Shown: positions 14,861 through 22,799 of the stretch, one piece after another
How positions within the stretch are numbered: the stretch's first letter is position 1
How the letters are laid out: every line of letters begins with the position of its first letter
From: Deltaproteobacteria bacterium
Lineage (GTDB): Bacteria; Myxococcota_A; Polyangia; Polyangiales; Sandaracinaceae
Length of the DNA stretch: 36,899 nt
Direction: 5' to 3'
NCBI GenBank assembly: GCA_017303575.1
Contig: JAFLCL010000058.1
Coordinates: 1 to 36,899 of the forward strand
Made by a program: the position numbers and the translations under genes
Notes under the pieces: generated by a model
Told to the model about the DNA's origin: nothing
Seen by the model: only the letters and a program-made list of their open reading frames with translations
Database searches by the model: none

Positions 14861-15886
14861 ATGTTCCGCGGAGACGCCACCAGCGAGATCGCGCGCCTCG
14901 AGCGCGGCCTGCGAGACGCGCAGGAGCGCTTCCTCCACGCGCCCGGCGGGCTGTGGCTCGCCGCGAGCGCGACGCTCGAAGCGATCACGCGGCTCGATCC
15001 GACGTTGCTCGACCAGGCGCTGCGTGATCGGGTCGAGCGGCTCGCACACGACGCACGTCGCATGAAGCAGGATGGCGACGCCCGTGCGTCACAGCACGAG
15101 CTGTCGGCCCTCGCGGAGTGGGTCGAGCTCGCGCGACATCGTGCAGCGCACGAAGAGCTGTTCGTCGGAGCGGCCGCGGCGGCACCACGCAGGTTCACCT
15201 CGCGGGGCGAGCTCGCCGAGCTGATCGACGCGGAACAGCGCGCGCTCGAGTCCCTCGCTCGCGATCCGGGACCACCGCTCTCGACGGCCACCGAGGCGCT
15301 CGTCGCGACGCTGCGGGCGCACTACCCCGAGTACGATCCGCACGCGCTGCCCGACGAGCTCGTCCTCGCGCGCGGGCGCGAGGCCCAGCGCGAGCTCCTC
15401 GGTCCCGCCGCGCCGCGCAAGGACCAGCGCACGGACACGACGACGTGGAGGGTCTCGACGTTCCCGACCTCCAACGTGCTCCTCGGCGCCGCGATGCTCA
15501 CGCTCGCGCTGACGATCGGCGCGTTCGCGTACTTCGGCGCGCTCGGCCGCATGGCAGCTGTCTTCTCCGTCGGCGTCGGGCTCGTGAGCGCGGGCGCGCT
15601 CCTCGGCGCAGCCATCGTGCGTCGACGCGCGGAGATGAGCCGCCGAACCCTGCTCCTCGAGGCATGGGGCTTCCGTGCGAAGAGCTCGCGCGCGTTCGAG
15701 CAGGCGCGCGCCAAGCACGAGCACTGGACGACTGTCGCGCGCACGCTCGGACAGCTCGATGCGTTCCGTCGCTCCGAGCAGGGCGTGGCGCTCGAAGCGC
15801 GTGAGCACCGACTGCCCGCGCTCGCGCCTTGGGTCCGCACGCTCGTCGGGGGTCTCGACGACGACGCCGCGCGCCGGTTCGAGTAG
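14861..15886 (+). CDS. Hypothetical membrane protein with two central helices
   Basis: This is a 341-residue protein starting 6 bp after the pepP stop, so probably cotranscribed. A roughly 205-residue helical, Glu/Ala/Arg-rich N-terminal part has no signal peptide. Two adjacent transmembrane helices follow at about residues 208-253 (VLLGAAMLTLALTIGAFAYF and MAAVFSVGVGLVSAGALLGA). A roughly 85-residue basic/acidic coiled C-terminal region (RAFEQARAKHEHWTTVARTL) ends the protein. The hairpin of two helices flanked by long cytosolic parts suggests a membrane-anchored scaffold. Family not recognised. Confidence 0.72.
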   Translation: MFRGDATSEIARLERGLRDAQERFLHAPGGLWLAASATLEAITRLDPTLLDQALRDRVERLAHDARRMKQDGDARASQHELSALAEWVELARHRAAHEELFVGAAAAAPRRFTSRGELAELIDAEQRALESLARDPGPPLSTATEALVATLRAHYPEYDPHALPDELVLARGREAQRELLGPAAPRKDQRTDTTTWRVSTFPTSNVLLGAAMLTLALTIGAFAYFGALGRMAAVFSVGVGLVSAGALLGAAIVRRRAEMSRRTLLLEAWGFRAKSSRAFEQARAKHEHWTTVARTLGQLDAFRRSEQGVALEAREHRLPALAPWVRTLVGGLDDDAARRFE

Positions 15887-15909
15887 CGCGATGCTCCGTT
15901 GGCTCGGGC

Positions 15910-16002
15910 ATGCGGCTCACCGCGCGCGCCGAGCTGCTGCGCGTCATGGACGTCCTGTGCGACGCGACCGAGCGTGCGGAGCGCGCGGTCCCCGGACCGT
16001 GA
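15910..16002 (+). CDS. Possible 30-residue ORF
   Basis: The frame MRLTARAELLRVMDVLCDAT plus ten residues has G or C in almost every third position, like the real genes around it. It predicts one amphipathic helix with a Cys. It has no clear Shine-Dalgarno or TANNNT box. It may be the remnant of a longer gene or chance. Low confidence. Confidence 0.22.
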   Translation: MRLTARAELLRVMDVLCDATERAERAVPGP

Positions 16003-16034
16003 GGACGGGCGCATCGGGCCGGCCATGCTCGTGG

Positions 16035-16040
16035 TAGGAC
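16035..16040 (+). promoter_or_regulatory. TA-box (TAGGAC) 9 bases before the DUF1015 start
   Basis: TAGGAC ends 9 bases before the ATG at 16050. It departs from TANNNT at the last base but has the same position as the boxes of neighbouring genes. Confidence 0.3.
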
Positions 16041-16049
16041 GGCGGCACC

Positions 16050-17219
16050 ATGGTCGCCACCACCGGTCTGGTCGGATTTCGTCCTGCTCCTTCGCTCGTC
16101 GGGCGCGTGACAGCGCCGCCCTACGACGTCATCAAGCCGGGCAGCGCGCTCTGGGCGCGGCTCGAGGCGGAGCCGCTCTCGCTCTTCCACATCACGCTGG
16201 GCAAAGAGCCGGCCGCGGCGTTCGAGCGCCTGAAGCGCGAAGGAGCGCTCGTTCCCGACGACGAGCCTGCGTACTACGTCTACGAGCAACGCTACACGGG
16301 GCCCGAGGGCGCCGAGGAGACGCGTCTCGGCGTGTTCGTCGCGGCGGAGGTCACGCCCTACGAGGCCAAGCAGATCATCCGTCACGAGAAGACCTTCGAC
16401 GACAAGGTGAAGGGGCGCATCGCCCTCGCGAACGCGACGGGGCACACGTTCGGGCCGGTCTTCGCGCTCACGCGCGCGCCGCTGCTCGAGGTGCTGCGCG
16501 GCATCGTCTCGAAGCTCGCGCCGACGTACGAGCTCACGACCGACCTCGGAGGCCTGAACGACCTCCACGGCATTCGTTCGCGCATCGTCCGCGTCACGGA
16601 GGCGAGCGCCGAAGGCCAGGCCGTGAAGCGCGTGCTCGCGAGCGATCCGTTCTACATCGCCGACGGACACCACCGCTACCACGCGGCCCTGCGCAACGGG
16701 CAGACGCACACGCTGATCTACGTGACCGAGCGCGCGCGCATCCAGGCCTACAACCGCGTCGTGCGGGGCATGCGCAGCTTCGCAGAGGCCCGCGGGGCGC
16801 TCGCGCTTCGACCCACCGCTGCGTTCGCGACGCCGCCCAAACACGCGTTCTGTCTCTACACGCGCGAGGGCAGCTTCCTCGTCGATGCGAAGTCGGTGCC
16901 GACCGACGTCGTCGGGCGTCTGGACTGCTCGATCCTCGAGCGCGAGGTGTACCCGCACTTCGGCCTCGAGCACTCGATGATCGCGGACGCCGCGCACTTC
17001 GACTACTACCCCGAGTCCCAGCTCGGAGAGATGAAGGACGCTGTCGACCGCAACGAGTACGAGATCGCGATCGCGCTCCATCCCGTCACGATCGACGAGC
17101 TCGTCGCGGTGGCGGACGCAGGCCTCTCGAACCCGGACGTCGTGATGCCGGAGAAGAGCACCTTCTTCGCGCCGAAGATCCTCTCGGGGCTCTTCGTGTT
17201 CCGCCACACGCTGCGGTAA
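16050..17219 (+). CDS. DUF1015 family protein
   Basis: This is a 389-residue protein. The start GLVGFRPAPSLVGRVTAPPYDVI is the usual N-terminus of DUF1015, where APPYDV is nearly invariant. Residues about 100-130 contain the RHEKTF segment. The hallmark FYIADGHHRYHAAL is present near residue 208, and the C-terminal part ends with MPEKSTFFAPKILSGLFVF. The DGHHRY motif resembles ParB-like nucleotide-binding motifs, and a phosphotransfer role has been suggested for relatives. For this protein the substrate cannot be told. It appears cytosolic and is full length. A TAGGAC box 9 bases before the ATG may be its -10. Its TAA stop forms part of the next gene's predicted promoter box. Confidence 0.9.
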   Translation: MVATTGLVGFRPAPSLVGRVTAPPYDVIKPGSALWARLEAEPLSLFHITLGKEPAAAFERLKREGALVPDDEPAYYVYEQRYTGPEGAEETRLGVFVAAEVTPYEAKQIIRHEKTFDDKVKGRIALANATGHTFGPVFALTRAPLLEVLRGIVSKLAPTYELTTDLGGLNDLHGIRSRIVRVTEASAEGQAVKRVLASDPFYIADGHHRYHAALRNGQTHTLIYVTERARIQAYNRVVRGMRSFAEARGALALRPTAAFATPPKHAFCLYTREGSFLVDAKSVPTDVVGRLDCSILEREVYPHFGLEHSMIADAAHFDYYPESQLGEMKDAVDRNEYEIAIALHPVTIDELVAVADAGLSNPDVVMPEKSTFFAPKILSGLFVFRHTLR

Positions 17220-17222
17220 CAT
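17217..17222 (+). promoter_or_regulatory. TANNNT box (TAACAT) 8 bases before the ATG at 17231
   Basis: TAACAT overlaps the TAA stop of the DUF1015 gene and ends exactly 8 bases before the next ATG. No Shine-Dalgarno sequence is present. Confidence 0.5.
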
Positions 17223-17230
17223 CGCGCCCG

Positions 17231-17872
17231 ATGTCGTCTCTCGTCTCGTCTCGCTCTTCGCTCCGCGCCGTCAGCGTCGCGGGCCTCGTGTCGTGCGTCG
17301 CGTTCTTCACCGGTCTGTCGGCCTGCGGCTCGGGCGCGCAGTGCGCGCTCGACAGCGACTGCGCGCTGGGTCTCCGTTGCAGTGCGGCGAACCAGTGCGT
17401 CCCGCGCGGCGCGGGCGACGTGGACGCGGCCGTCGTCGAAGAGAACGACGCGGGACCTCGGCGTGACGGAGGCCCCGACGCGCCCGTGGCCATCGATGCG
17501 TTCTCGGTGGACGCGCCGGTGCCGATGGATGCGCCGATGGACGACGCGAACAGCGACGCCGCGATCGACGCGTTCGACGACTGTCCGGTGATCGAGGCGA
17601 GCTACGACGTCGGCCGCACCGGCCTCACGTGCATGTCGATGGCCACCCGTGTCGCGTTCTCGCGTCTCGATGGGCTGTGTGCGTACGAGCTGAGCTCCGA
17701 TCGTCGCGGCGACATCGAGGGCGTGATGACCTACAGCAGCGGGACGTTCTCGGGCGGCCTCAACTTCCCGGACGTGGGTCGCCCGTGCACGCTCGACCTC
17801 AGCGTGCCGCCGAACGTGGTGATCGTCTGCGGCAGCTGCACCATCGAGCTGTCCCCGACGCCGTCGCCCTGA
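17231..17872 (+). CDS. Cys-rich lipoprotein with Asp/Ala linker
   Basis: This is a 213-residue lipoprotein. The signal is long (about 35 residues) and ends FFTGLSAC. The segment after it (AQCALDSDCALGLRCSAANQC) is a compact Cys-rich motif found on many myxobacterial surface lipoproteins. A linker of roughly 55 residues rich in Asp, Ala, Pro and Met follows (DAPVPMDAPMDDANSDA). The C-terminal domain of about 90 residues has five more Cys (LTCMSMATRVAF, GLCAYEL, CTLDLS, IVCGSCTIEL). Disulfide-rich and exported, it is likely an outer-surface lipoprotein. Function unknown. Confidence 0.8.
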   Translation: MSSLVSSRSSLRAVSVAGLVSCVAFFTGLSACGSGAQCALDSDCALGLRCSAANQCVPRGAGDVDAAVVEENDAGPRRDGGPDAPVAIDAFSVDAPVPMDAPMDDANSDAAIDAFDDCPVIEASYDVGRTGLTCMSMATRVAFSRLDGLCAYELSSDRRGDIEGVMTYSSGTFSGGLNFPDVGRPCTLDLSVPPNVVIVCGSCTIELSPTPSP

Positions 17873-17888
17873 GGGGCCAGAGCCCCTC
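17871..17888. terminator. Hairpin between convergent genes
   Basis: A perfect 7-bp stem GAGGGGC/GCCCCTC with loop CAGA overlaps the stop of the lipoprotein gene and lies 12 bp from the dapB stop on the other strand. Confidence 0.65.
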
Positions 17889-17900
17889 GACCCAGGCAAC

Positions 17901-18722
17901 TCAGCGGAGGCCGAGGACGTCGCGCATGTCGTAGAGGCCTGCGGGCCTCGAGACGATCCACTGCGCCGCCCGCACCGCGCCGCGCGCGAAGAGCGATCGA
18001 TCCGTGGCCTTGTGCGTGAGCTCCACCCGCTCGCCGGCGCCTGCGAGCACGAGCGTGTGATCCCCGATCACGTCGCCGCCACGCAGCGCCAGCACGCCCA
18101 CCTCGTCTCTGGTGCGCGAGCCCGGCTTGCCCTCACGTCCCGTCCGGATCGCCGAGCGGTCGAGCCCCTTGGCGGCGAGCACCACGTCGGCGAGGCGAAG
18201 CGCCGTGCCACTGGGCGCGTCGGCCTTCTGGTTGTGGTGCATCTCGATGATCTCGGCGTCGTAGCCGGGGCCGAGCAGGGTGGTCGCCAGCTCCGCGAGG
18301 TAGGCCAGCACCGTCACACCGACGCTCGTGTTCGCGGCCACGAGCACGGGGACCACCTTGGCTGCGCGGTCGAGTGCCGCGCGAGCGCTCGCTTCGAGCC
18401 CCGTCGTGCCCACGACGAGCGCCACGCCCCGCGCGGCCGCACGGTGAGCCATCCGCTCGGTGGCCTCGCTCCGCGTGAAGTCGATCAGCACGTGCGCCTC
18501 GAGATCGTCGCGGAACGAGGGCTCCACCGAGACGCGCAGCGGACCCACGCCCGCGAGCTCACCCACGTCGAGGCCTTGCGTGGTGCCATCCTCGCGGTCG
18601 ATCGCGCCGACCAGCGTGATCCCGGGCGTGTCGTGGATCGTCCGGACGATCGCGCGACCCATACGGCCGCCCGCGCCGTGCACGATGGCGCGCGTGATCT
18701 CTCGCGGTGCGGGCTCGCTCAT
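17901..18722 (-). CDS. dapB: 4-hydroxy-tetrahydrodipicolinate reductase
   Basis: This 273-residue cytosolic enzyme reduces the product of DapA with NAD(P)H in the lysine/meso-diaminopimelate pathway. The N-terminal Rossmann motif is VHGAGGRMGRAI (GxxGxxG). Further hallmarks are VVGTTGL and the catalytic/substrate segment EMHHNQKADAPSGTAL, where the second His is the proton donor and the Lys is catalytic. ATG at 18722 is chosen because GGAGG lies 5 bases upstream. An upstream in-frame ATG at 18749 lacks a site. It is the last gene of the PHA-type protein-dapA-dapB run, 34 bp after dapA. Confidence 0.95.
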   Translation of the reverse strand: MSEPAPREITRAIVHGAGGRMGRAIVRTIHDTPGITLVGAIDREDGTTQGLDVGELAGVGPLRVSVEPSFRDDLEAHVLIDFTRSEATERMAHRAAARGVALVVGTTGLEASARAALDRAAKVVPVLVAANTSVGVTVLAYLAELATTLLGPGYDAEIIEMHHNQKADAPSGTALRLADVVLAAKGLDRSAIRTGREGKPGSRTRDEVGVLALRGGDVIGDHTLVLAGAGERVELTHKATDRSLFARGAVRAAQWIVSRPAGLYDMRDVLGLR

Positions 18723-18756
18723 CGCGCCTCCGAGCTCGTGATCAGTCAACCAGCCG

Positions 18757-19632
18757 TCACGCCAAACCGGCGCGATCGAGCGCGCCGAACGTCTTGTCCA
18801 TGCTCGCGCTCTTCGGCCACACCAGCGGCAGCCGAATCTCGGGCGCGAGGAGACCGCGCTTCGCCATCGCAGCCTTCACAGGGCCGGGGTTGGCCTCGAC
18901 GAACATCGACTCGTGCACTGGCGAGAGACGAAGGTGAAGGGCGCGTGCTTCCGCGATCTTGCCCGCGTTCCAGAGCCTCACGACCTCCGACGTCTCCTTC
19001 GGCAAGAGGTTCGCGCTCACGCTGATCACGCCCTTGCCGCCCACCGAGAGGATCGGGAGCGTGAGCGTGTCGTCGCCCGAGAGCACCGTGAAGCGATCGC
19101 CGCAGGCCGCGAGGATCTGCTGGCTGCGCAGCACGTTCCCCGTGGCCTCCTTGATGCCGACGATCGACTTCACGTCCGAGAGCTTCGCGAGCGTCTCGAC
19201 CGTCATGTCGACGCCGGTGCGGATCGGGATGTTGTAGAGGATCGACGGAAGCGAGCAGGCCTTCGCGATCGCGCGGAAGTGCGCCTCGAGGCCCTCCTGG
19301 GTCGGGCGGTTGTAGTAGGGGCACACGAGCAAGAGGCCGTCCGCTCCTGCCTTCTGACAGAGCTCCGCGAGGTGGATCGTGTGCCGCGTCGACACCGTGC
19401 CGGCGCCAGCGACCACGGGCACACGCTTGTTCGCCTGCTCCACCACGATGCGCACCACCTGCGCGTGCTCGTCCTCGGAGAGCGTCACGCTCTCGCCCGT
19501 GGTGCCGCAGGGAACGAGCCCGTCGACACCGCCCTCGATGCAGCGCTCGACGATCGCGCGCAGTGCGTCCTCGTCGATCGCGTCGTTCTTGAACGGAGTG
19601 ACGAGGGCGGGGAGTGTTCCGATGAAGGTCAT
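18757..19632 (-). CDS. dapA: 4-hydroxy-tetrahydrodipicolinate synthase
   Basis: This 291-residue TIM-barrel aldolase condenses pyruvate with aspartate semialdehyde. The N-terminus GTLPALVTPF is typical. The catalytic residues are all seen: Thr44/Thr45 (CGTTGES), Tyr107 (PYYNRPT), Tyr133 (LYNIP), Arg138 and the Schiff-base Lys161 (VGIKEATGN). Length matches the family (about 292). It lies between a PHA-granule-type protein gene (14 bp upstream) and dapB (34 bp downstream), so the three are probably one operon. A GAGAGG-like site precedes the ATG. No lysine riboswitch is recognised upstream. Confidence 0.96.
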   Translation of the reverse strand: MTFIGTLPALVTPFKNDAIDEDALRAIVERCIEGGVDGLVPCGTTGESVTLSEDEHAQVVRIVVEQANKRVPVVAGAGTVSTRHTIHLAELCQKAGADGLLLVCPYYNRPTQEGLEAHFRAIAKACSLPSILYNIPIRTGVDMTVETLAKLSDVKSIVGIKEATGNVLRSQQILAACGDRFTVLSGDDTLTLPILSVGGKGVISVSANLLPKETSEVVRLWNAGKIAEARALHLRLSPVHESMFVEANPGPVKAAMAKRGLLAPEIRLPLVWPKSASMDKTFGALDRAGLA

Positions 19633-19646
19633 GGTCTCGGCCTCTC

Positions 19647-19958
19647 TCAGATCTCGCCCTTCTTGGCCTTCTCGACCCAGAGCTTCACCTCGTCCTCGAT
19701 CACGTCCATGGCCTTGCCCTGGAAGATGCGGAAGAGGAACGGGACGTCCATGTCGACGTCCACCTTGTTGTCGTGGACGACCATGGTGCCGCCGAGCGAC
19801 ACGCCCTTGGCCTTGAAGCCGAACTCGCCCTTGGTCTCACCCGTCCACTCGAAGCGCGGGTTGTACTCGGCGAAGCGTGCCTTGTAGGCGTCCATCGCCT
19901 TGCCGATGGCCACCTTGGAGCGCGCGAGATCGAGCCCGGTCTGGATGGTGTGCTTCAC
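19647..19958 (-). CDS. Polyhydroxyalkanoic acid system family protein
   Basis: This is a 103-residue protein starting at GTG 19958 with a GGAGG site 6 bases upstream. The pattern KHTIQTGLDLARSKVAIGKA, then FEWTGETKGEFGFKAKGVSL, and a final helix MDVIEDEVKLWVEKAKKG matches the PHA-granule region family (PF09650 type). Its members are small alpha/beta proteins of unclear role, first noted near PHA genes. There are no PHA genes here. Instead it leads the dapA-dapB run. A cell-envelope or general role is as likely as a PHA role. Confidence 0.72.
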   Translation of the reverse strand: MKHTIQTGLDLARSKVAIGKAMDAYKARFAEYNPRFEWTGETKGEFGFKAKGVSLGGTMVVHDNKVDVDMDVPFLFRIFQGKAMDVIEDEVKLWVEKAKKGEI

Positions 19959-20036
19959 GTCGTCCTCCTGAGAGACCGAGAGAGAATCTCTCGGGATCGA
20001 GTCGCAGTACGGGGTCTGGGGGGAAGGGGCCCAACA

Positions 20037-20054
20037 CGCGGCGCGCACGCCGCG
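20037..20054. terminator. GC-rich hairpin between khpB and the dap operon
   Basis: A perfect 7-bp stem CGCGGCG/CGCCGCG with a 4-base loop lies in the 194-bp gap downstream of khpB and upstream of the PHA-type gene. It suggests that the dap genes form a separate transcription unit. No T run follows, so it is only a candidate. Confidence 0.4.
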
Positions 20055-20152
20055 GACAGCGGAGAGACCTGGAGAGCATGTCTCGATCTCGAACCGTCGT
20101 CGGAATTCTCTGGCACTCGCTGCGGCGCGGAGCGCGTCACCGCGTGGGGGCG

Positions 20153-20902
20153 TCAGCTCTCGTCGTCACGGCGAGGCGGCACGGCGGCGGGGCCGGGGCC
20201 GCGCGTCTCGACGACGGTCGGACCACGACCCTCGCCGCGACCCTCGCCACGTCCGCCACCACGACGCCCGCGATCACGACGGCCGCGATCGCCACCCCCA
20301 CGGTCGCTGCCGCCACGGTCGCCACCACCACCACCACCGCCACCACGCGCCGGGATGATCTGGATGCGACGGCCCATGCCCTCGCCGTTCGACTTCGTCG
20401 AGACGCCGGTGACCTTCGCGAGCGAGAGGTGCACGAGTCGACGATCGCGCGCGGGCATCGGCTCGAGCGTGACGATGCGACCCGTGTCGAGCGCGCGCTT
20501 GGCCTCGCGCTTGGCCAGGCTCACGAGCCCTTGGTCGTGACGCTCTCGGTAGTCACCCGAGTCGACGATGATGTAGCGGCGACGCTCGGGGAAGCGATTC
20601 ACGACCTTGTTCGCGAGGAACTGGAGCGCGTCGAGGGTCATGCCCTTCTTGCCGATCGCGCGGCCCGCGTCCTCGCCCGACACGTCGAGCACCACGCGCG
20701 CAGCGTCCTCGCGCACCGTCACGCGCGCGTCGAGGCCCATGCGGCGCAGCACGCCCGCGAGGAACTCCATCGCCTCTTCGGCGCGGCCGTCGCCGGGGTG
20801 GCCGCCATCGCCTTCGCGCGGACCTCGATCGTCTCCGCCCTCGTCTTCGTCGTCGAAGAGCAGGGCACCTTCCATCTCGTTCTGCTTGCGATCGTCAACC
20901 AC
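20153..20902 (-). CDS. khpB: KH-R3H RNA-binding protein KhpB/Jag with RG-rich tail
   Basis: This is a 249-residue protein. Residues about 35-115 form a KH-II domain with the RNA-binding loop AIGKKGMT. Residues about 120-180 form an R3H domain, with VSLAKREAKRALDTGR and the MPARDRRLVHLSL segment carrying the R-x3-H signature. The family binds RNA and is encoded with yidC in many bacteria. The usual N-terminal Jag-N domain is absent, replaced by about 35 acidic residues. The last roughly 60 residues are Gly/Arg/Asp repeats (DRGGSDRGGGDRGRR), like RG-box RNA-binding tails. GTG at 20902 overlaps the yidC stop by 8 bases and AGGAGG lies 7 bases upstream. Confidence 0.92.
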   Translation of the reverse strand: MVDDRKQNEMEGALLFDDEDEGGDDRGPREGDGGHPGDGRAEEAMEFLAGVLRRMGLDARVTVREDAARVVLDVSGEDAGRAIGKKGMTLDALQFLANKVVNRFPERRRYIIVDSGDYRERHDQGLVSLAKREAKRALDTGRIVTLEPMPARDRRLVHLSLAKVTGVSTKSNGEGMGRRIQIIPARGGGGGGGGDRGGSDRGGGDRGRRDRGRRGGGRGEGRGEGRGPTVVETRGPGPAAVPPRRDDES

Positions 20903-22718
20903 GGGGCGGCCTCCTGGGACTCGTCTTCTGCGGACGCGCCGCGCTCTCGGCGGCAGGCGCGTCGTTCGTCTCGGCGATCTTGGCGGTCGCGGCCTTCGCC
21001 GCATCCTTCTCGGCTTCCTCACGCTGCCAGCGCCACTCGTTGAAGCGCTGCTGCGCGATGCTGAGCGAGCTGTTCGTCAGCATGTAGAGGCACAAGCCCG
21101 AAGGGAGGAACAGCATGAACACGCCCATCATGATGGGCATCATCCACAGCATGATCCTCGCCTGCGCGGGATCCATCTGCGTGGGCGTCAGGCGCTGCTG
21201 GACGTGCATCAGCGCCGACAGCGCGAGCGGCAGGCTGAAGTACGGGTCGGGCGCGGAGAGGTCCTGCCACCAGAGCGCGAAGGGCTGGTGGTAGAGCTCG
21301 ATGTTCGTGTTGAGCGACGTGTAGAGCGCGAAGAACACGGGCATCTGCAAGAGGATCGGGAGACAGCCGAGCATCTGCGCGGCCGGGTTGATCCCGTGCT
21401 TCTTGTAGAGCTCCATGATCGCCGCCTGACGCTTCTCCATGTCGTCGGCGTACTTCGCGTTGAGCGCGTCCATCTCCGGCTTGAGCTTGCGCATAGGCGC
21501 GAAGGCCCGGAACTGACGCGCCATCACGGGATAGAGCGCGATGCGGACGAGCAGCGTGAGCAGGATGATCGCGAGGCCCCAGTTGCCCACCAGGCCCTGG
21601 ATGAACGCGAGCAGGTGCGCGAACTGCCGAGCGATCATCGCGAACGTCCCGAGGTTCACGACCTCGGGCAGCGCGTGACCGGCAGTCTCGAGCGCGGCCC
21701 AGTCCTTGGGACCGAAGAAGGCGAGCGTGCGGGTCATGTGCTCGCCGCCCGGCGCGACGTCGACGATCGGGTAGCGCAGCTGCGCCTCGAAGAGCGTGCC
21801 GTCGACCTCGTCGCCCTCGTAGCGGTCCTGCGCCCAGAGGCCGCAGCGCACCGTCTGTCCGTGGGTCGGCGCTGCGTCGTCGCCCGAGGGCGCGAACACT
21901 TGCGCGAAGTACTGGTTCTCGATGCCGACGAAGTCGATCTCGCCGCCGAAACCGTGCGGCGTGGCGAGATCACCACGTGCCTTGCGCTCGACCTCTTCGT
22001 CGTGGCGGCAGAGGCCGTAGCCGATGTACGTGGCGCGGCCGCCGATGCCGAACGGCAGCGGGCCGCGCTCGGCCGCACGCGTCACGTAGTGGAACGCGTG
22101 GTGCTCGAGACGGAACCGGCGGCTCGCGTCGCCGAGGTTCCGAACGAGCACGGTCTGCCACAGCTGGTAGGGGCCCGAGCCTGCCTCGAGGCGACGACGC
22201 ACCTCGACGCCGTCGCCCGTCCAGCTCAGCACGACCGACGTCTCGCTCTCCTGCGTCAGCGTCCACACGGCGTCGGGCGGGATGTCGATGCCGGGCAGCG
22301 ACACGCGCATCGGCACGAACTCTTCGAGCGACACGTCGGGCTCACCCGCGGGGTTGCGGCCCGTGGTGACGAGCTCGACCTGTCCGTCGCTGTCGTCGCG
22401 ATGGAAGCGCGTGCCGAGCAGCTGGAACGACGACACGCCGCCCGAGAGGTTGTCGACGGTCGCTTCGTACCGATCGGTGCGGATCGTCGCGGTCGCACGC
22501 TGACCCTCGCGCGCGCGGCGCATGGCCACGACGTCGACGGCGCGAGCCTCGATCTGATCCGGCGTGACGCCTTCCGCGACGCGGCTGTCGGGCGGCGGGG
22601 GCGTGTGCCCGAAGAAGTACGTGTAGCCGTAGTACACGGCCATCATCGCGCCGGTGATCAGCAGGATCGTCGTGAGCGACGAGCGATTCTCCGGGGCTTG
22701 TCCCTGCGGCTCGGGCAT
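20895..22718 (-). CDS. yidC: Membrane protein insertase YidC
   Basis: This 607-residue inner-membrane insertase works with or without SecYEG. TM1 is near residues 14-33 (SLTTILLITGAMMAVYYGYT). The large periplasmic beta domain spans about residues 70-365. The conserved Oxa1 domain begins near residue 380 (GNWGLAIILLTLLVRIALYP). It contains the coiled cytosolic loop MRKLKPEMDALNAKYADDME and the GCLPILLQMPVFFALY helix, with the hydrophilic groove Arg in LLVRIALYP. The C-terminal tail is basic and Pro/Arg-rich. ATG at 22718 has AAGGA upstream. Gene order rpmH-rnpA-yidD-yidC-khpB is the standard one. Confidence 0.97.
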   Translation of the reverse strand: MPEPQGQAPENRSSLTTILLITGAMMAVYYGYTYFFGHTPPPPDSRVAEGVTPDQIEARAVDVVAMRRAREGQRATATIRTDRYEATVDNLSGGVSSFQLLGTRFHRDDSDGQVELVTTGRNPAGEPDVSLEEFVPMRVSLPGIDIPPDAVWTLTQESETSVVLSWTGDGVEVRRRLEAGSGPYQLWQTVLVRNLGDASRRFRLEHHAFHYVTRAAERGPLPFGIGGRATYIGYGLCRHDEEVERKARGDLATPHGFGGEIDFVGIENQYFAQVFAPSGDDAAPTHGQTVRCGLWAQDRYEGDEVDGTLFEAQLRYPIVDVAPGGEHMTRTLAFFGPKDWAALETAGHALPEVVNLGTFAMIARQFAHLLAFIQGLVGNWGLAIILLTLLVRIALYPVMARQFRAFAPMRKLKPEMDALNAKYADDMEKRQAAIMELYKKHGINPAAQMLGCLPILLQMPVFFALYTSLNTNIELYHQPFALWWQDLSAPDPYFSLPLALSALMHVQQRLTPTQMDPAQARIMLWMMPIMMGVFMLFLPSGLCLYMLTNSSLSIAQQRFNEWRWQREEAEKDAAKAATAKIAETNDAPAAESAARPQKTSPRRPPRG

Positions 22719-22799
22719 AGATTCCTTGGAGCGGACGAACGAACGAACGGGCACCGGGCTGTCCGGCTCCTGACCGATCGAGCGGACAGGAGGCGCGGC

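Noticed and set aside
15891..16037. A 48-residue frame between the membrane-protein and DUF1015 genes
   Set aside because: Codon third positions are not biased and the translation is Arg-rich. The overlapping 30-codon frame at 15910 looks better, though still weak.
19633..19990. Lysine riboswitch controlling dapA
   Set aside because: The short leader before the PHA-type gene lacks the conserved lysine-box features. A hairpin at 19976-19994 alone is not enough.
20108..20125. Sigma-54 promoter (TGGCAC then TGC)
   Set aside because: The spacing between the GG and GC elements is one base short and the downstream element is poor.
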